A stretch of DNA of 64,000 nt, from assembly GCA_902793325.1 (NCBI GenBank), contig CADBCY010000004.1, positions 1 to 64,000 of the forward strand, written 5' to 3'. Made by a program: the position numbers and the translations under genes. The DNA comes from an uncultured Eubacteriales bacterium. GTDB lineage: Bacteria; Bacillota; Clostridia; Christensenellales; Aristaeellaceae. Positions 1-8,036 of the stretch are shown in pieces; positions within the stretch are counted from its first letter, which is position 1, and every line of letters starts with the position of its first letter. The notes beneath the pieces were generated by a model. That model searched no databases and was not told the origin of the DNA. It saw only the letters and a list, made by a program, of their open reading frames with translations.

Positions 1-502
1 CATGGTGGACGTGGCCAAGTTCTACATGGAGTTCATCTGCGACGAGTCCTGCGGCAAGTGCTCGCCCTGCCGCATCGGCACCAAGCGCATGCTGGAGATC
101 CTGACGCGCATCACCGAGGGCAGGGGCACCATGGAGGACCTGGACGCGCTGGAGGAGCTGAGCCGCACCGTGAAGGCCAACTCCCTGTGCGCGCTGGGCC
201 AGACGGCGGCCAACCCCATCAACTCCACCCTCGCGCACTTCCGGGACGAGTACATCGCCCACATCGTGGACAAGAAGTGTCCCGCCCACGTGTGCAAGAA
301 CCTGATGGAGTACTACATCGACCCGGACAAGTGCATCGGCTGCGGCATGTGCCACAGGGGCTGCCCCGTGGACTGCATCCACAAGACCGACTACATCGCG
401 CCGGGCCACAAGATGACCTCGCTGAAGATCGATTCGACCCAGTGCGTGAAGTGCGGCTCCTGCATCAGCGTGTGTCGTTTCGGCGCCATCGAGAAGCGAT
501 AA
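1..502 (+). CDS. hydB: NADH-dependent hydrogenase beta subunit / NuoF-like, C-terminal part (5' truncated)
   Basis: This is the C-terminal 166 residues of a NuoF/HydB-type flavoprotein; the gene enters from outside the window, so the ATG at position 2 is internal. The early part carries the NuoF [4Fe-4S] ligand pattern [10 protein letters not shown] followed about 40 residues on by SLCALGQ. The last 60 residues form a ferredoxin domain with two CxxCxxCxxxC clusters ([12 protein letters not shown] and [11 protein letters not shown]). In HydABC-type electron-bifurcating or NADH-linked [FeFe] hydrogenases this subunit carries FMN and the NAD(H) site and hands electrons to HydA. hydA follows after 18 bases, so the two are one operon. 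The assignment to hydrogenase rather than complex I rests on that neighbour and on the fused ferredoxin domain. Confidence 0.9.
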   Translation, partial: MVDVAKFYMEFICDESCGKCSPCRIGTKRMLEILTRITEGRGTMEDLDALEELSRTVKANSLCALGQTAANPINSTLAHFRDEYIAHIVDKKCPAHVCKNLMEYYIDPDKCIGCGMCHRGCPVDCIHKTDYIAPGHKMTSLKIDSTQCVKCGSCISVCRFGAIEKR

Positions 503-520
503 CGGGAGGTGCGCAGAAAT

Positions 521-2095
521 ATGCTGAACATCAAAATCGAGGGGATTCCCTATCAGGTCGAGGAGGGGCTGACCATCCTCGAAGCCGCCAAGGCCTGCGG
601 CTATGAGATTCCTTCCCTGTGCGCCTTCAACCACGGGGAGTGCAACCAGGGCTCCTGCCGCGTTTGCCTGGTGGAGGCCACCGGCGCGCGCGGCCTGGTG
701 GCGAGCTGCGTGTACCCCGTGTCCGAGGGCATGGAAATCCGCATCTCCAGCCCCGCGGCGGTGGATGCCCGCCGGCACAGCGTGGAGCTGTTGCTCTCCA
801 ACCACAACAAGAACTGCCAGCAGTGCGACAAGAACGGCCACTGCGAGCTGCTGCACGTGGCGCAGCTCACCGGCGCGCGGGACGACGCCTTCGCCGGCGG
901 CTACTCCGAGCGGCACATCGACCGGCTGGCGCCCGGCCTGGTGCGCGACACCAGCAAGTGCATACTGTGCGGCCGCTGCGTGGAGCGCTGCAAGAACGCC
1001 CACGGCCTGGGCATCCTGGGCTTCGAAAACCGCGGCTTCAACACCTTCGTCTCCCCGGCGGAGAACCGCTCCTTCGCGGATTCGCCCTGCATACAGTGCG
1101 GCCAGTGCGTGAACGTGTGCCCCACCGGCGCGCTGATGGAGCACAGCGAGATCGACAAGATCGACGCCGCCTTCAAGGCCGGCAAGCACGTCATCGCCCA
1201 GGCGGCCCCCGCGGTGCGCGCGGCGCTGGGCGAGGAATTCGGCTATCCCATCGGCACGCCCGTGACCGGCAAGATGGCCGCGGCCATGCGCAGGCTCGGC
1301 TTCGAGCGCGTGTACGACGTGAACTTCGGCGCGGACCTGACCATCATCGAAGAGGGCACGGAGCTGCTCCATCGCCTGACCGAGGGCGGCGTGCTGCCGA
1401 TGATCACCTCCTGCTCCCCCGGCTGGATCAACTACGCCGAGTACAACTACGGCGACCTGCTGCCCCACCTGTCGAGCTGCAAGAGCCCGCACCAGATGCA
1501 GGGCGCGATCATCAAGCACTGGTGGGCCAAGCAGAACAACGTCGACCCCAAGGACGTGTTCGTAGTGTCCGTCATGCCCTGCACCGCCAAGAAGTTTGAA
1601 AAGGAGCGCGAGCAGGAGAAGGTGGACGGCATTCCGGACGTGGACGCCGTCATCACCACCCGCGAGCTGGCGCGCATGATCCGCCGCAGCGGCATGCTGT
1701 TCCGCCGCCTGCCCGACGAGCCCTGGGACCAGGACATCATGGGCGATTACACCGGCGCGGGCGTCATCTTCGGCGTCACCGGCGGCGTGATGGAGGCGGC
1801 GCTGAGGACCGTCTACTTCAAGCTCACCGGCAAGGAGCACGACCCCATCGAGCTGACCGCCGTGCGCGGCCATGACGCGGGCATCCGCGAGGCGAGCATC
1901 GACATCAACGGCACCGTCGTGAACGTGGCCATCGCCTCGGGCATGAAGTCCGCCAAGGTGCTGCTGGACGAGATCCGCGCGGGCAAGAGCAAGTACCACT
2001 TCATCGAGATCATGGGCTGCCCCGGCGGCTGCATCAACCATCAACGGCGGCGGCCAGCCCTACGTGCGCCCGGTGTTCCTGCCCGACGAGGATGA
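521..2095 (+). CDS. hydA: [FeFe] hydrogenase catalytic subunit, frameshifted near the C-terminus
   Basis: This gene encodes the H2-evolving or H2-oxidising subunit with the H-cluster. ATG 521 is preferred over GTG 509 because GGGAGGT (504-510) lies 10 bases before it. Visible ligands: [2Fe-2S] C34, C46, C49, C63; His-ligated [4Fe-4S] H95, C99, C102, C108; two ferredoxin clusters (CILCGRCVERC, CIQCGQCVNVC); H-cluster motifs TSCSPGW (C298), MPCTAKK (C354) and MGCPGGC (C500, C504). All ligand cysteines are present. Directly after C504 a 7-bp tandem duplication changes the frame, and translation ends in about 20 foreign residues at 2095 (524 residues in all). Removing one copy gives a continuous protein of about 586 residues, the normal size for this family. 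Either the enzyme is truncated or the duplication is an assembly or sequencing error. Confidence 0.92.
   Translation: MLNIKIEGIPYQVEEGLTILEAAKACGYEIPSLCAFNHGECNQGSCRVCLVEATGARGLVASCVYPVSEGMEIRISSPAAVDARRHSVELLLSNHNKNCQQCDKNGHCELLHVAQLTGARDDAFAGGYSERHIDRLAPGLVRDTSKCILCGRCVERCKNAHGLGILGFENRGFNTFVSPAENRSFADSPCIQCGQCVNVCPTGALMEHSEIDKIDAAFKAGKHVIAQAAPAVRAALGEEFGYPIGTPVTGKMAAAMRRLGFERVYDVNFGADLTIIEEGTELLHRLTEGGVLPMITSCSPGWINYAEYNYGDLLPHLSSCKSPHQMQGAIIKHWWAKQNNVDPKDVFVVSVMPCTAKKFEKEREQEKVDGIPDVDAVITTRELARMIRRSGMLFRRLPDEPWDQDIMGDYTGAGVIFGVTGGVMEAALRTVYFKLTGKEHDPIELTAVRGHDAGIREASIDINGTVVNVAIASGMKSAKVLLDEIRAGKSKYHFIEIMGCPGGCINHQRRRPALRAPGVPARRG
2032..2045 (+). repeat. 7-bp tandem duplication (CATCAAC x2) inside hydA
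   Basis: CATCAAC occurs at 2032-2038 and again at 2039-2045. Deleting one copy restores the hydA reading frame and the family motif CINGGGQP. A perfect short tandem duplication fits slipped-strand mispairing or an assembly artefact. Confidence 0.95.
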
Positions 2096-2288
2096 TGATA
2101 TCCTCGACACCTACAAGGAGAAGCGCGCGCAGGCCCTCTACTCCGAGGACGAGCGGCAGGTCGTGCGCCAGAGCCACAACAACCCGCAGATCATCGAGCT
2201 GTACGAGAAGTTCCTCGGCGAGCCCAACGGGCACCTGGCCCACAAGCTGCTGCACACCTCCTACGCCGCGCGGGAAAAATTCAAATAA
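2046..2288 (+). pseudogene. Out-of-frame C-terminal remainder of hydA
   Basis: This stretch continues the hydrogenase in the +1 frame: it begins GGGQPYVRPVF, the usual continuation after the third H-cluster motif, and runs about 80 residues to TAA at 2288. It has no ribosome-binding site or plausible start of its own, so it should be untranslated unless the frame is restored. It holds the end of the H-domain and the C-terminal helices that pack on it. A GC-rich hairpin (2311-2339) follows. Confidence 0.85.
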
Positions 2289-2310
2289 ACCCCCGACCGA
2301 CTTGGCGCCT

Positions 2311-2339
2311 GCCCGCCGCGACTGCACGTCGCGGCGGGC
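2311..2339 (+). terminator. GC-rich hairpin after hydA
   Basis: A perfect 12-bp stem (GCCCGCCGCGAC with its complement, 5-base loop) lies just after the hydA remainder. It lacks a T-run, so it is only a possible terminator or mRNA-end stabiliser. Confidence 0.4.
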
Positions 2340-2391
2340 TCAGCATACATGACGCTGTGAACCCGTTTCCCACGAAGGCAGGTGAAATCGC

Positions 2392-2994
2392 ATGACGAAG
2401 GATTCCTCTCCCCTTCCCGGCCGCGCGCACGCGCGCATCGCGGTGCTCTTCCCCGGCGTGGGTTATACCTGCGACAAGCCCCTGCTCTACTACGCCGCGA
2501 AGCTGGCGCGGGCGCTGGGCTACGAGGTGCTGCCCGTGCCCTACGGCCACTTCCCGAAGGGCGTCAAGGGCGACGCGGAGAAGATGCGCCTGGTCTTCGA
2601 CAGTGCCTTTTCGCAGGCGGAGGCGCTGCTGGCGGACGTCGACTGGAACGCCTGCGGGGAAGTCGCCTTCATCGGCAAGAGCATCGGCACCGCGGTGGCC
2701 GCCCGCTACGCGCGGGAAAAGGGGCTCCGCGTGAAGAGCGTGCTGCTCACGCCGCTCGCGGAGACCTTTGCCTGCCTGGACGGCGACGCGATCGCCTTCC
2801 ACGGCACCGCCGATCCGTGGGCGGACACGGCGGAGATCACCCGGCTGTGCGCGGCGCACGGCGTCCCGCTGCACCTGACGCCCGGCGCGAACCACTCGCT
2901 GGAGACGGGCGACATCGACGCCGACCTGGACGCGCTGGCGCGGACGATGGCCGCCGTCCGGGGCTTCCTCGGCGGAAGGGAGGACCGGCCATGA
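2392..2994 (+). CDS. alpha/beta-hydrolase family protein
   Basis: This 200-residue cytoplasmic protein has an alpha/beta-hydrolase layout. It has an N-terminal beta-strand with an oxyanion-type loop (AVLFPGVGYTCDKP), a nucleophile elbow GKSIGT (Ser about residue 101), an acid-loop Asp in FHGTADPWAD and a late His in GANHSLE, giving a Ser-Asp-His triad. Small single-domain hydrolases of this kind are usually esterases or thioesterases, and the substrate cannot be read from the sequence. The stop overlaps the start of the following ferredoxin gene (ATGA at 2991), so the two are translationally coupled. A functional link to the hydrogenase upstream is possible but unproven. Confidence 0.75.
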   Translation: MTKDSSPLPGRAHARIAVLFPGVGYTCDKPLLYYAAKLARALGYEVLPVPYGHFPKGVKGDAEKMRLVFDSAFSQAEALLADVDWNACGEVAFIGKSIGTAVAARYAREKGLRVKSVLLTPLAETFACLDGDAIAFHGTADPWADTAEITRLCAAHGVPLHLTPGANHSLETGDIDADLDALARTMAAVRGFLGGREDRP

Positions 2995-3251
2995 TCGTCG
3001 AATGCCCCGCGAACGCTCGGCTGCAGGACGTCCTGCTCGAGCGCGGCATCCACCTGCTGACGGCCTGCGCCGGGCGCGGAAGCTGCGGGAAGTGCCGCGT
3101 GCGGATCGTCCGCGGCAACGCCGCGATCAACGCGATGGACCGCGTATGGTTCACCGAGGCGGAGCTCTCGGACGGCTACCGCCTGGGCTGCCAGGTATTT
3201 GCAAAGGAACCGCTCGCCGTGGACATCGGCGGGCCTGAACACGCGAGATAG
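2991..3251 (+). CDS. Small [2Fe-2S] ferredoxin-type protein
   Basis: This 86-residue protein consists of a single plant-type [2Fe-2S] ferredoxin fold. The cluster pattern is CAGRGSCGKC (C-x5-C-x2-C) with the fourth ligand in YRLGCQV. It starts at ATG 2991, overlapping the hydrolase stop. It resembles the N-terminal ferredoxin module of larger DUF4445/RACo-type corrinoid activators, but here the module stands alone. It probably acts as a soluble electron carrier; its partner is unknown. The hydrogenase locus upstream and the overlapping hydrolase gene are the only context. Confidence 0.8.
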   Translation: MIVECPANARLQDVLLERGIHLLTACAGRGSCGKCRVRIVRGNAAINAMDRVWFTEAELSDGYRLGCQVFAKEPLAVDIGGPEHAR

Positions 3252-3262
3252 GAAGGACCAAT

Positions 3263-3769
3263 ATGCGCGGCGACAACGTCATACTCATCGGCATGCCCGC
3301 CTCCGGCAAGAGCACCGTGGGCGTGATCCTGGCCAAGGTGCTGGGCTACGACTTCATCGACACCGACCTGCTGATCCAGCGCCGCGAGGGCCGCAGGCTC
3401 AGCCGCATCCTTCTCGACGAGGGGCTGGAGGGCTTCCTGGCCATCGAGGACGACGTGTGCGCCGGGCTCTCCGCGAGCCGCACCGTAATCGCCACCGGCG
3501 GCAGCGCCGTGTACGGCCGGCGGGGCATGGCGCGGCTCCAGGCGCTGGGCCGCGTGGTGTACCTGGACGTGCCCTTCCCCGCCCTGCAGGCGCGGCTGCA
3601 CGACATTCGGGGCCGCGGCGTGGCGCTGCGGGAGGGGCAGACCCTGTTTGAGCTGTACGAGGAGCGCACGGCGCTGTACCGGCGCTACGCCGACGTGACC
3701 GTCGACGAGGACGGGCTGACGCTTGAGGAGACCGTGCGCGCCGCGCTCGAGGCGCTGGGCGGCGCGTGA
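3263..3769 (+). CDS. Shikimate kinase-like P-loop kinase
   Basis: This 168-residue protein belongs to the AroK/shikimate-kinase fold. It shows a Walker A motif (GMPASGKST, residues 10-18), the substrate-site DTD (about 34) and the ATGG loop. It departs from canonical AroK: the GGG glycine triplet is ATGGSA, and the lid lacks the usual RPLL arginine motif, carrying RGVALREGQTLFELYEER instead. This lid form is common in clostridial proteins annotated as shikimate kinase, whose true substrate is uncertain. No other aromatic-pathway gene is nearby. RBS AGGAAGG precedes ATG 3263. Best described as a shikimate-kinase-family kinase. Confidence 0.75.
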   Translation: MRGDNVILIGMPASGKSTVGVILAKVLGYDFIDTDLLIQRREGRRLSRILLDEGLEGFLAIEDDVCAGLSASRTVIATGGSAVYGRRGMARLQALGRVVYLDVPFPALQARLHDIRGRGVALREGQTLFELYEERTALYRRYADVTVDEDGLTLEETVRAALEALGGA

Positions 3770-3816
3770 CGGGCGTCGAAAGGGCGCCAAAACGTCGCGC
3801 TTTTGCGGATTCCCGA

Positions 3817-3845
3817 TTGCGCGGGGATGGCAGTTGTGTTATACT
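3817..3845 (+). promoter_or_regulatory. Sigma-A promoter of the PfkB-aldolase operon
   Basis: TTGCGC (3817-3822), a 17-base spacer and TATACT (3840-3845) with an extended -10 TG lie about 90 bases before the kinase gene. The spacing is ideal. Confidence 0.7.
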
Positions 3846-3937
3846 TGGATTATGCGGGGAGGCGGCGCGCCTTCCCTGAAAATGCGGCGCATGGGGCGGG
3901 TCGGCCCCGCGCGGCGACGGAAAAGGAGTGACACGAT

Positions 3938-4888
3938 ATGGCGGAAATCGCAATCATGGGCGAGCTGCTGGTGGAGATCATGCGGGCGAAGGAGGACGTG
4001 CAGCTGTTTGCGACCGGCGAATACTTCCGGGGACCGTTCCCCAGCGGCGCGCCGGGCATCTTTGCCAGCACGGCGGCCAGGCTGGGGCACAGCACGGCCA
4101 TCATCTCCGGCGTGGGCAACGACGACTTCGGCAAGAACATACTGGACCGGCTGAACCAGGTGGGCGTGGACACCCGCCGGGTGCTGGTGAGCGACGCGGC
4201 GGCGACGGGCGCGGCGTTCGTGACGTACTTCGCCGACGGCGAGCGCAAGTTCATCTTCCACATCAACAACACCCCCGCGGTGATGGCGAAGGCGCCGGAT
4301 ACGCTGGAGGGGCTGGAGGACTGCCGGTACTTCCACATCATGGGCTGCTCGCTGATGGCGTCGATCCCGTTCGGGCAGGAGATCGTGAAGACGATGCGCA
4401 TGCTGAAGGCGAACGGCGCGAAGGTGAGCTTCGACCCGAACGTGCGGCTGGAGATGCTGCGCGACCCGAAGGCGATGGACGTGGTGCAGGAGGTCTACCG
4501 GAACTGCAGCATCTTCATGCCGGGGCGCTCGGAAATCCGGATGATCACGGGCGAGGAGGATCTGGAGAAGGCCATCGCGAAGGCGTTCGCGGACAACCCG
4601 GGCCTGGAGCTTGTGGTGCTGAAGGCGGGCAGCGAAGGGTCGAAGATCTACGACCGGAACGGCCTGGCGGAGACGATGGGCGTCTACAAAGTCACGCAGG
4701 TGGACGCCACCGGCGCGGGCGACAGCTACGACGCGGCGTTCGTCTGCGGCCTGGCGGAGGGGAAAAGCCTGAAGGACGCCGCGCGGATGGGCGCTGCGGC
4801 CGGCGCGCTGAACGCCGCCGCCTTCGGCCCGATGGAGGGCGACATCTCCCGGGCGACCGTGGAGAAGATGATCGCGGACAACGCATAG
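3938..4888 (+). CDS. PfkB-family sugar kinase
   Basis: This 316-residue ribokinase/PfkB-fold kinase probably phosphorylates a ketose or ketose phosphate (fructokinase, tagatose-6-phosphate kinase or related) to feed the aldolase encoded two genes downstream. It has the family N-terminal substrate region with GD/DDF (GVGNDDFGKNI) and the C-terminal signature DATGAGDSYDAAF (about residues 252-264), whose Asp is the catalytic base and whose GAGD forms the anion hole. Length is typical. RBS AAAGGAG precedes ATG 3938. It is the first gene of a three-gene operon with a GatZ-like subunit (12 bases on) and a class II aldolase, which favours a tagatose- or fructose-type substrate. Confidence 0.87.
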   Translation: MAEIAIMGELLVEIMRAKEDVQLFATGEYFRGPFPSGAPGIFASTAARLGHSTAIISGVGNDDFGKNILDRLNQVGVDTRRVLVSDAAATGAAFVTYFADGERKFIFHINNTPAVMAKAPDTLEGLEDCRYFHIMGCSLMASIPFGQEIVKTMRMLKANGAKVSFDPNVRLEMLRDPKAMDVVQEVYRNCSIFMPGRSEIRMITGEEDLEKAIAKAFADNPGLELVVLKAGSEGSKIYDRNGLAETMGVYKVTQVDATGAGDSYDAAFVCGLAEGKSLKDAARMGAAAGALNAAAFGPMEGDISRATVEKMIADNA

Positions 4889-4900
4889 GGAGGGGATTCC

Positions 4901-6193
4901 GTGAGACATCCCATACAGCAGATGATCGACCGCCGCCGCGCGGGCGAGGCGTGCGGCATCCCCTCCTATTGCACCGCCAACGAGCTGGCGCTGGAGGCGG
5001 CGCTCCTGCGCGCGAAGGCGCTGGACCGGCCGGTGCTCATCGAGGCCACCGCCAATCAGGTGAACCAGTTCGGCGGCTACACCGGCATGCGGCCCGCGGA
5101 CTTCTACAAACTGGTGCTGGACCTGGCGGAGCGCATCGGCGTGCCGGAGTCGAGGCTCATCCTGGCGGGCGACCACCTCGGCCCGCTCACCTGGCAGGGC
5201 GAACCCGAGGCCGAGGCCATGGAGAAGGCCGAGGCGCTGGTCTATGAATTCGTCCGCGCGGGCTTTACCAAGATCCACCTCGACACCAGCATGAAGCTGG
5301 CGGACGACCCCGACGGCGCGCTGGCCACCGAGACCGTCGCGCGGCGCGGCGTGCGGCTCTACCGGGTCTGCATGCGCGCCTACGACGAGCTGCGGCGGGA
5401 ACGCCCCGACGCCCCGCGCCCGGTGTTCGTCATCGGCTCCGAGGTGCCCATCCCCGGCGGCGCCCAGGAGGCGGAGGACGCGCTGGCCGTGACCAGGCCC
5501 GAAGCCTTCCGCGACACCGTGGAAACCTACCGGCGCTGCTTCCGCGAGGCGGGCCTCGGGGACGGCTGGAACGACGTGGTCGCCGTGGTGGTGCAGCCCG
5601 GCGTGGAGTTCGGCGACGACCAGGTGTTCCTGTACGACCCCGACAAGGCCCGGGCGCTGAGCGCGGCGCTCGCGGACTACCCGGAGATCGTGTTCGAGGG
5701 CCACTCCACCGACTACCAGAGCGCCGAATGCCTGAAGCGGATGGTGGAGGACGGCATCGCCATCCTGAAGGTCGGCCCGGCGCTGACCTACGGCCTGCGG
5801 GAGGCGCTGTTCGCGCTCACGTTCATGGAGCGCGAGCTGGTGCCGCCCGAGGAGCAGGCGCACTTCCCCGAGGTGCTGGAGCAGGTCATGCTGGAGCAGC
5901 CGGGCAACTGGAAGAAGCATTACCACGGCGACGAGCGCGCGCTGCGCCTCGCCCGCCGCTACAGCTTCTCCGACCGCGCGCGCTATTACATCGGCCTGCC
6001 CCCGGTGCAGGCGGCCATGGAAAAGCTCTTCGACAACCTGCGCAAATACGAGATCCCGATGAACATGCTGCACCAGTTCCTGCCCATCGAGTTTGAAGCC
6101 GTGCGGGCCGGCGCGCTGGAGATGGATCCCCGCGCCCTGGCGCTCAACGGCGTCATACGCTTCATGAACGACTACGAGTACGCGACGACATGA
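4901..6193 (+). CDS. gatZ: D-tagatose-1,6-bisphosphate aldolase, non-catalytic (GatZ/KbaZ-type) subunit
   Basis: This 430-residue protein matches the GatZ/KbaZ family across its length, including the N-terminal GIPSYCTANELALEAAL region, AGDHLGPLTW and EGHSTDYQ. In enteric bacteria these proteins have a TIM-barrel fold without the aldolase metal site and are needed for stability and full activity of the catalytic GatY/KbaY subunit. GTG 4901 follows an AGGGAGGGG ribosome-binding site. The catalytic partner is most likely the aldolase 16 bases downstream. Together with the PfkB kinase this suggests conversion of tagatose 6-phosphate, or a similar hexose phosphate, to dihydroxyacetone phosphate and glyceraldehyde 3-phosphate. 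Confidence 0.87.
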   Translation: MRHPIQQMIDRRRAGEACGIPSYCTANELALEAALLRAKALDRPVLIEATANQVNQFGGYTGMRPADFYKLVLDLAERIGVPESRLILAGDHLGPLTWQGEPEAEAMEKAEALVYEFVRAGFTKIHLDTSMKLADDPDGALATETVARRGVRLYRVCMRAYDELRRERPDAPRPVFVIGSEVPIPGGAQEAEDALAVTRPEAFRDTVETYRRCFREAGLGDGWNDVVAVVVQPGVEFGDDQVFLYDPDKARALSAALADYPEIVFEGHSTDYQSAECLKRMVEDGIAILKVGPALTYGLREALFALTFMERELVPPEEQAHFPEVLEQVMLEQPGNWKKHYHGDERALRLARRYSFSDRARYYIGLPPVQAAMEKLFDNLRKYEIPMNMLHQFLPIEFEAVRAGALEMDPRALALNGVIRFMNDYEYATT

Positions 6194-6209
6194 TGAAGGA
6201 GGCCGTATC

Positions 6210-7070
6210 ATGCCCCTGGTAACCTCTGAGAAAATGCTGCTGGACGCCCAGAAGCGCGGGTATGCGGTGGGCGCGTTCAACTGTGAGAACATGGAGATGG
6301 TCAAGGCCATCATCGCCGCCGCGGAGGAGCTGCGCGCGCCGGTGATGCTGCAGACCACGCCCTCCACCGTCCGCTATGCCAGCCTCGACATGTTCGCCGC
6401 CATGGTCGCGGCGGAGGCGAAGAAGGCCACCGTGCCAGTGTGCCTGCACCTGGACCACGGCAGCAGCTTCGACCTGGCGGTGCAGGCCATCAAGGCGGGC
6501 TACACGTCGGTGATGATCGACGGCTCCAAGCTGCCCTTCGACGAGAACGTCGCCGTCAGCCGCCGGGTGGCGGACGTCGCCCGCGCGGTGGGCATCCCCT
6601 GCGAGGCGGAGCTGGGCAAGGTGGGCGGCAAGGAGGACGACCTGGTCGCCGACGCCGACACCAACACCGACCCCGCGGAGGCGCGGACCTTCGCGGAGCA
6701 GACCGGCGTCACCTCCCTGGCGGTGGCCATCGGCACGGCCCACGGCTTCTACGTGGGCACGCCGGTGCTGGACAAGGAGCGCCTGTCCGAGATCCGCAAG
6801 GTGGTGGACATCCCGCTGGTGCTGCACGGCGCCTCGGGCCTGACGGACGAGGACGTGCGCGACTGCGTGGCGCGGGGCATCTGCAAGGTGAACTTCGCCA
6901 CCGAGCTCAGGAAGGCGTTCACCGACGCCTGCCGCAGGGTGGCCGAGGACGACCCCAAGGCCTTCGACCCCAAGGTGTTCTGCAAGGCGGGCATGGCGGC
7001 GGTGAAGGAGCTGGTCATGGGCCGCATGAAGGTCTGCGGCTGCGACGGCAAGGCCGACGGAATCGAATAA
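6210..7070 (+). CDS. Class II (zinc) ketose-bisphosphate aldolase, GatY/KbaY/Fba-type
   Basis: This 286-residue aldolase cleaves a ketose 1,6-bisphosphate into dihydroxyacetone phosphate and an aldehyde. Zinc and phosphate-site motifs are visible: LHLDHG (catalytic Asp and first His ligand, about 82-83), GTAHGFY (second His) and LHGASG (third His plus phosphate loop). The N-terminal GAFNCENMEMVKAII is typical of the family. It is the last gene of the kinase/GatZ operon, RBS AAGGAGG, and ends at a strong shared terminator. Whether it prefers tagatose or fructose bisphosphate cannot be decided here; the GatZ neighbour favours tagatose. Confidence 0.9.
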   Translation: MPLVTSEKMLLDAQKRGYAVGAFNCENMEMVKAIIAAAEELRAPVMLQTTPSTVRYASLDMFAAMVAAEAKKATVPVCLHLDHGSSFDLAVQAIKAGYTSVMIDGSKLPFDENVAVSRRVADVARAVGIPCEAELGKVGGKEDDLVADADTNTDPAEARTFAEQTGVTSLAVAIGTAHGFYVGTPVLDKERLSEIRKVVDIPLVLHGASGLTDEDVRDCVARGICKVNFATELRKAFTDACRRVAEDDPKAFDPKVFCKAGMAAVKELVMGRMKVCGCDGKADGIE

Positions 7071-7090
7071 CCGAGCCATGGAGCCATGAG

Positions 7091-7122
7091 AAGGCCCCCG
7101 GAAGCGCGCTTCCGGGGGCCTT
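7091..7122. terminator. Bidirectional terminator between converging sugar operons
   Basis: A 32-bp perfect inverted repeat (AAGGCCCCCGGAAGCG and its complement) lies between the plus-strand aldolase ending at 7070 and the minus-strand aldolase ending at 7164. It carries TT/AA tails on both sides and can serve both operons. Confidence 0.8.
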
Positions 7123-7163
7123 GCCGTGGATCGGGGCCGACAGGCCCCGACCGTCGCTTCGGG

Positions 7164-8003
7164 TTACAGCCGGCAGAGCTGCATCTTCTCGCGCAGGTAG
7201 GCCTGCAGGCGCTCCTGCACCAGCATCTGCATGTCGAAGATGGCTTCGTTGCCCGCGGCCACGTACTCCTTGACGGTCTGGTAGTAGAGGTGGAAGTACT
7301 CGGTGCCCACGTTGAACTTGTTGATGCCCATGGTGAAGGCCTGCACCAGCTGGTCGTCGGGCACGCCGCTGCCGCCGTGCAGCACCAGCGGGGTGTCGGT
7401 GGCGGCGTTGATGTCCTTCAGGCGCTGCAGGTCCAGCTTGGGGGTCTTTTTGTAGAAGCCGTGGGCGGTGCCGATGGCGATGGCCAGCGAGTCGCACTTG
7501 CTCTCCTCGCAGAAGCGGGCGGCCACCTCCACCTTGGTGTACAGGTCATTGTCGTCCTCGTCCTTGTCGGCGGCGAAACCCACGTGGCCCAACTCGGCCT
7601 CCACGTCCACGCCCATGGCGTGCGCGACGCGGGCCACTTCGCTGGTGTTCTTCACGTTCTCGGCGTAGGACAGCATGGAGCCGTCGTACATGACCGACGG
7701 GAAGCCCGCCTTGATGGCGCGCATGATGAAGTCGAAGTCCATGCAGTGGTCCAGGTGGAAGCTGACGGGCACCTTGACCTTCTTGGCTTCCTCGATGGCC
7801 ATGTGGGCGTAGATCTCCGGCGTGCCCCAGCCCCACAGCGCGGCGTGGCGGGGGTCGAGCATCACGAGCGCGGGCTTGTTCAGTTCCTCGGCCACGGTAA
7901 AGACCGAGTGGATCATGTTGAAGTCGGAGCTGTTAAAGGCGATGATCGAGGTATTGCCCCGGTCCGCCATCTTCAGGATTTCGCTGACTTTTGCCAGTGC
8001 CAT
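7164..8003 (-). CDS. Class II aldolase of the ABC-importer/DhaKL operon
   Basis: This 279-residue class II aldolase is clearly divergent from the one encoded at 6210-7070. It retains FHLDHCMDFDF (Asp and first zinc His), GTAHGFY (second zinc His) and LHGGSG (third zinc His and phosphate site). The N-terminus, IIAFNSSDFNMIHSV, differs from the usual GAFN-x-N pattern. Strong RBS GAGGAGG precedes ATG 8003. It is the last gene of the minus operon after the ABC importer, DhaK-like and DhaL genes. The likely role is to split the phosphorylated product of the DhaKL pair into dihydroxyacetone phosphate plus an aldehyde. The actual sugar is unknown. Confidence 0.87.
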   Translation of the reverse strand: MALAKVSEILKMADRGNTSIIAFNSSDFNMIHSVFTVAEELNKPALVMLDPRHAALWGWGTPEIYAHMAIEEAKKVKVPVSFHLDHCMDFDFIMRAIKAGFPSVMYDGSMLSYAENVKNTSEVARVAHAMGVDVEAELGHVGFAADKDEDDNDLYTKVEVAARFCEESKCDSLAIAIGTAHGFYKKTPKLDLQRLKDINAATDTPLVLHGGSGVPDDQLVQAFTMGINKFNVGTEYFHLYYQTVKEYVAAGNEAIFDMQMLVQERLQAYLREKMQLCRL

Positions 8004-8036
8004 AGGTTACCTCCTCAAATAATGGTTTCAGTTTGG

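Noticed and set aside
2046..2060. Programmed +1 frameshift as explanation for the broken hydA
   Set aside because: There is an exact 7-bp duplication at the break and no known slippery context; a mutation or assembly error is simpler.
3839..6367. An 842-codon open frame on the minus strand opposite the kinase/GatZ genes
   Set aside because: It is antisense to well-supported genes, has no ribosome-binding site and is Arg/His/Gly-rich, as expected for shadow frames in G+C-rich DNA.
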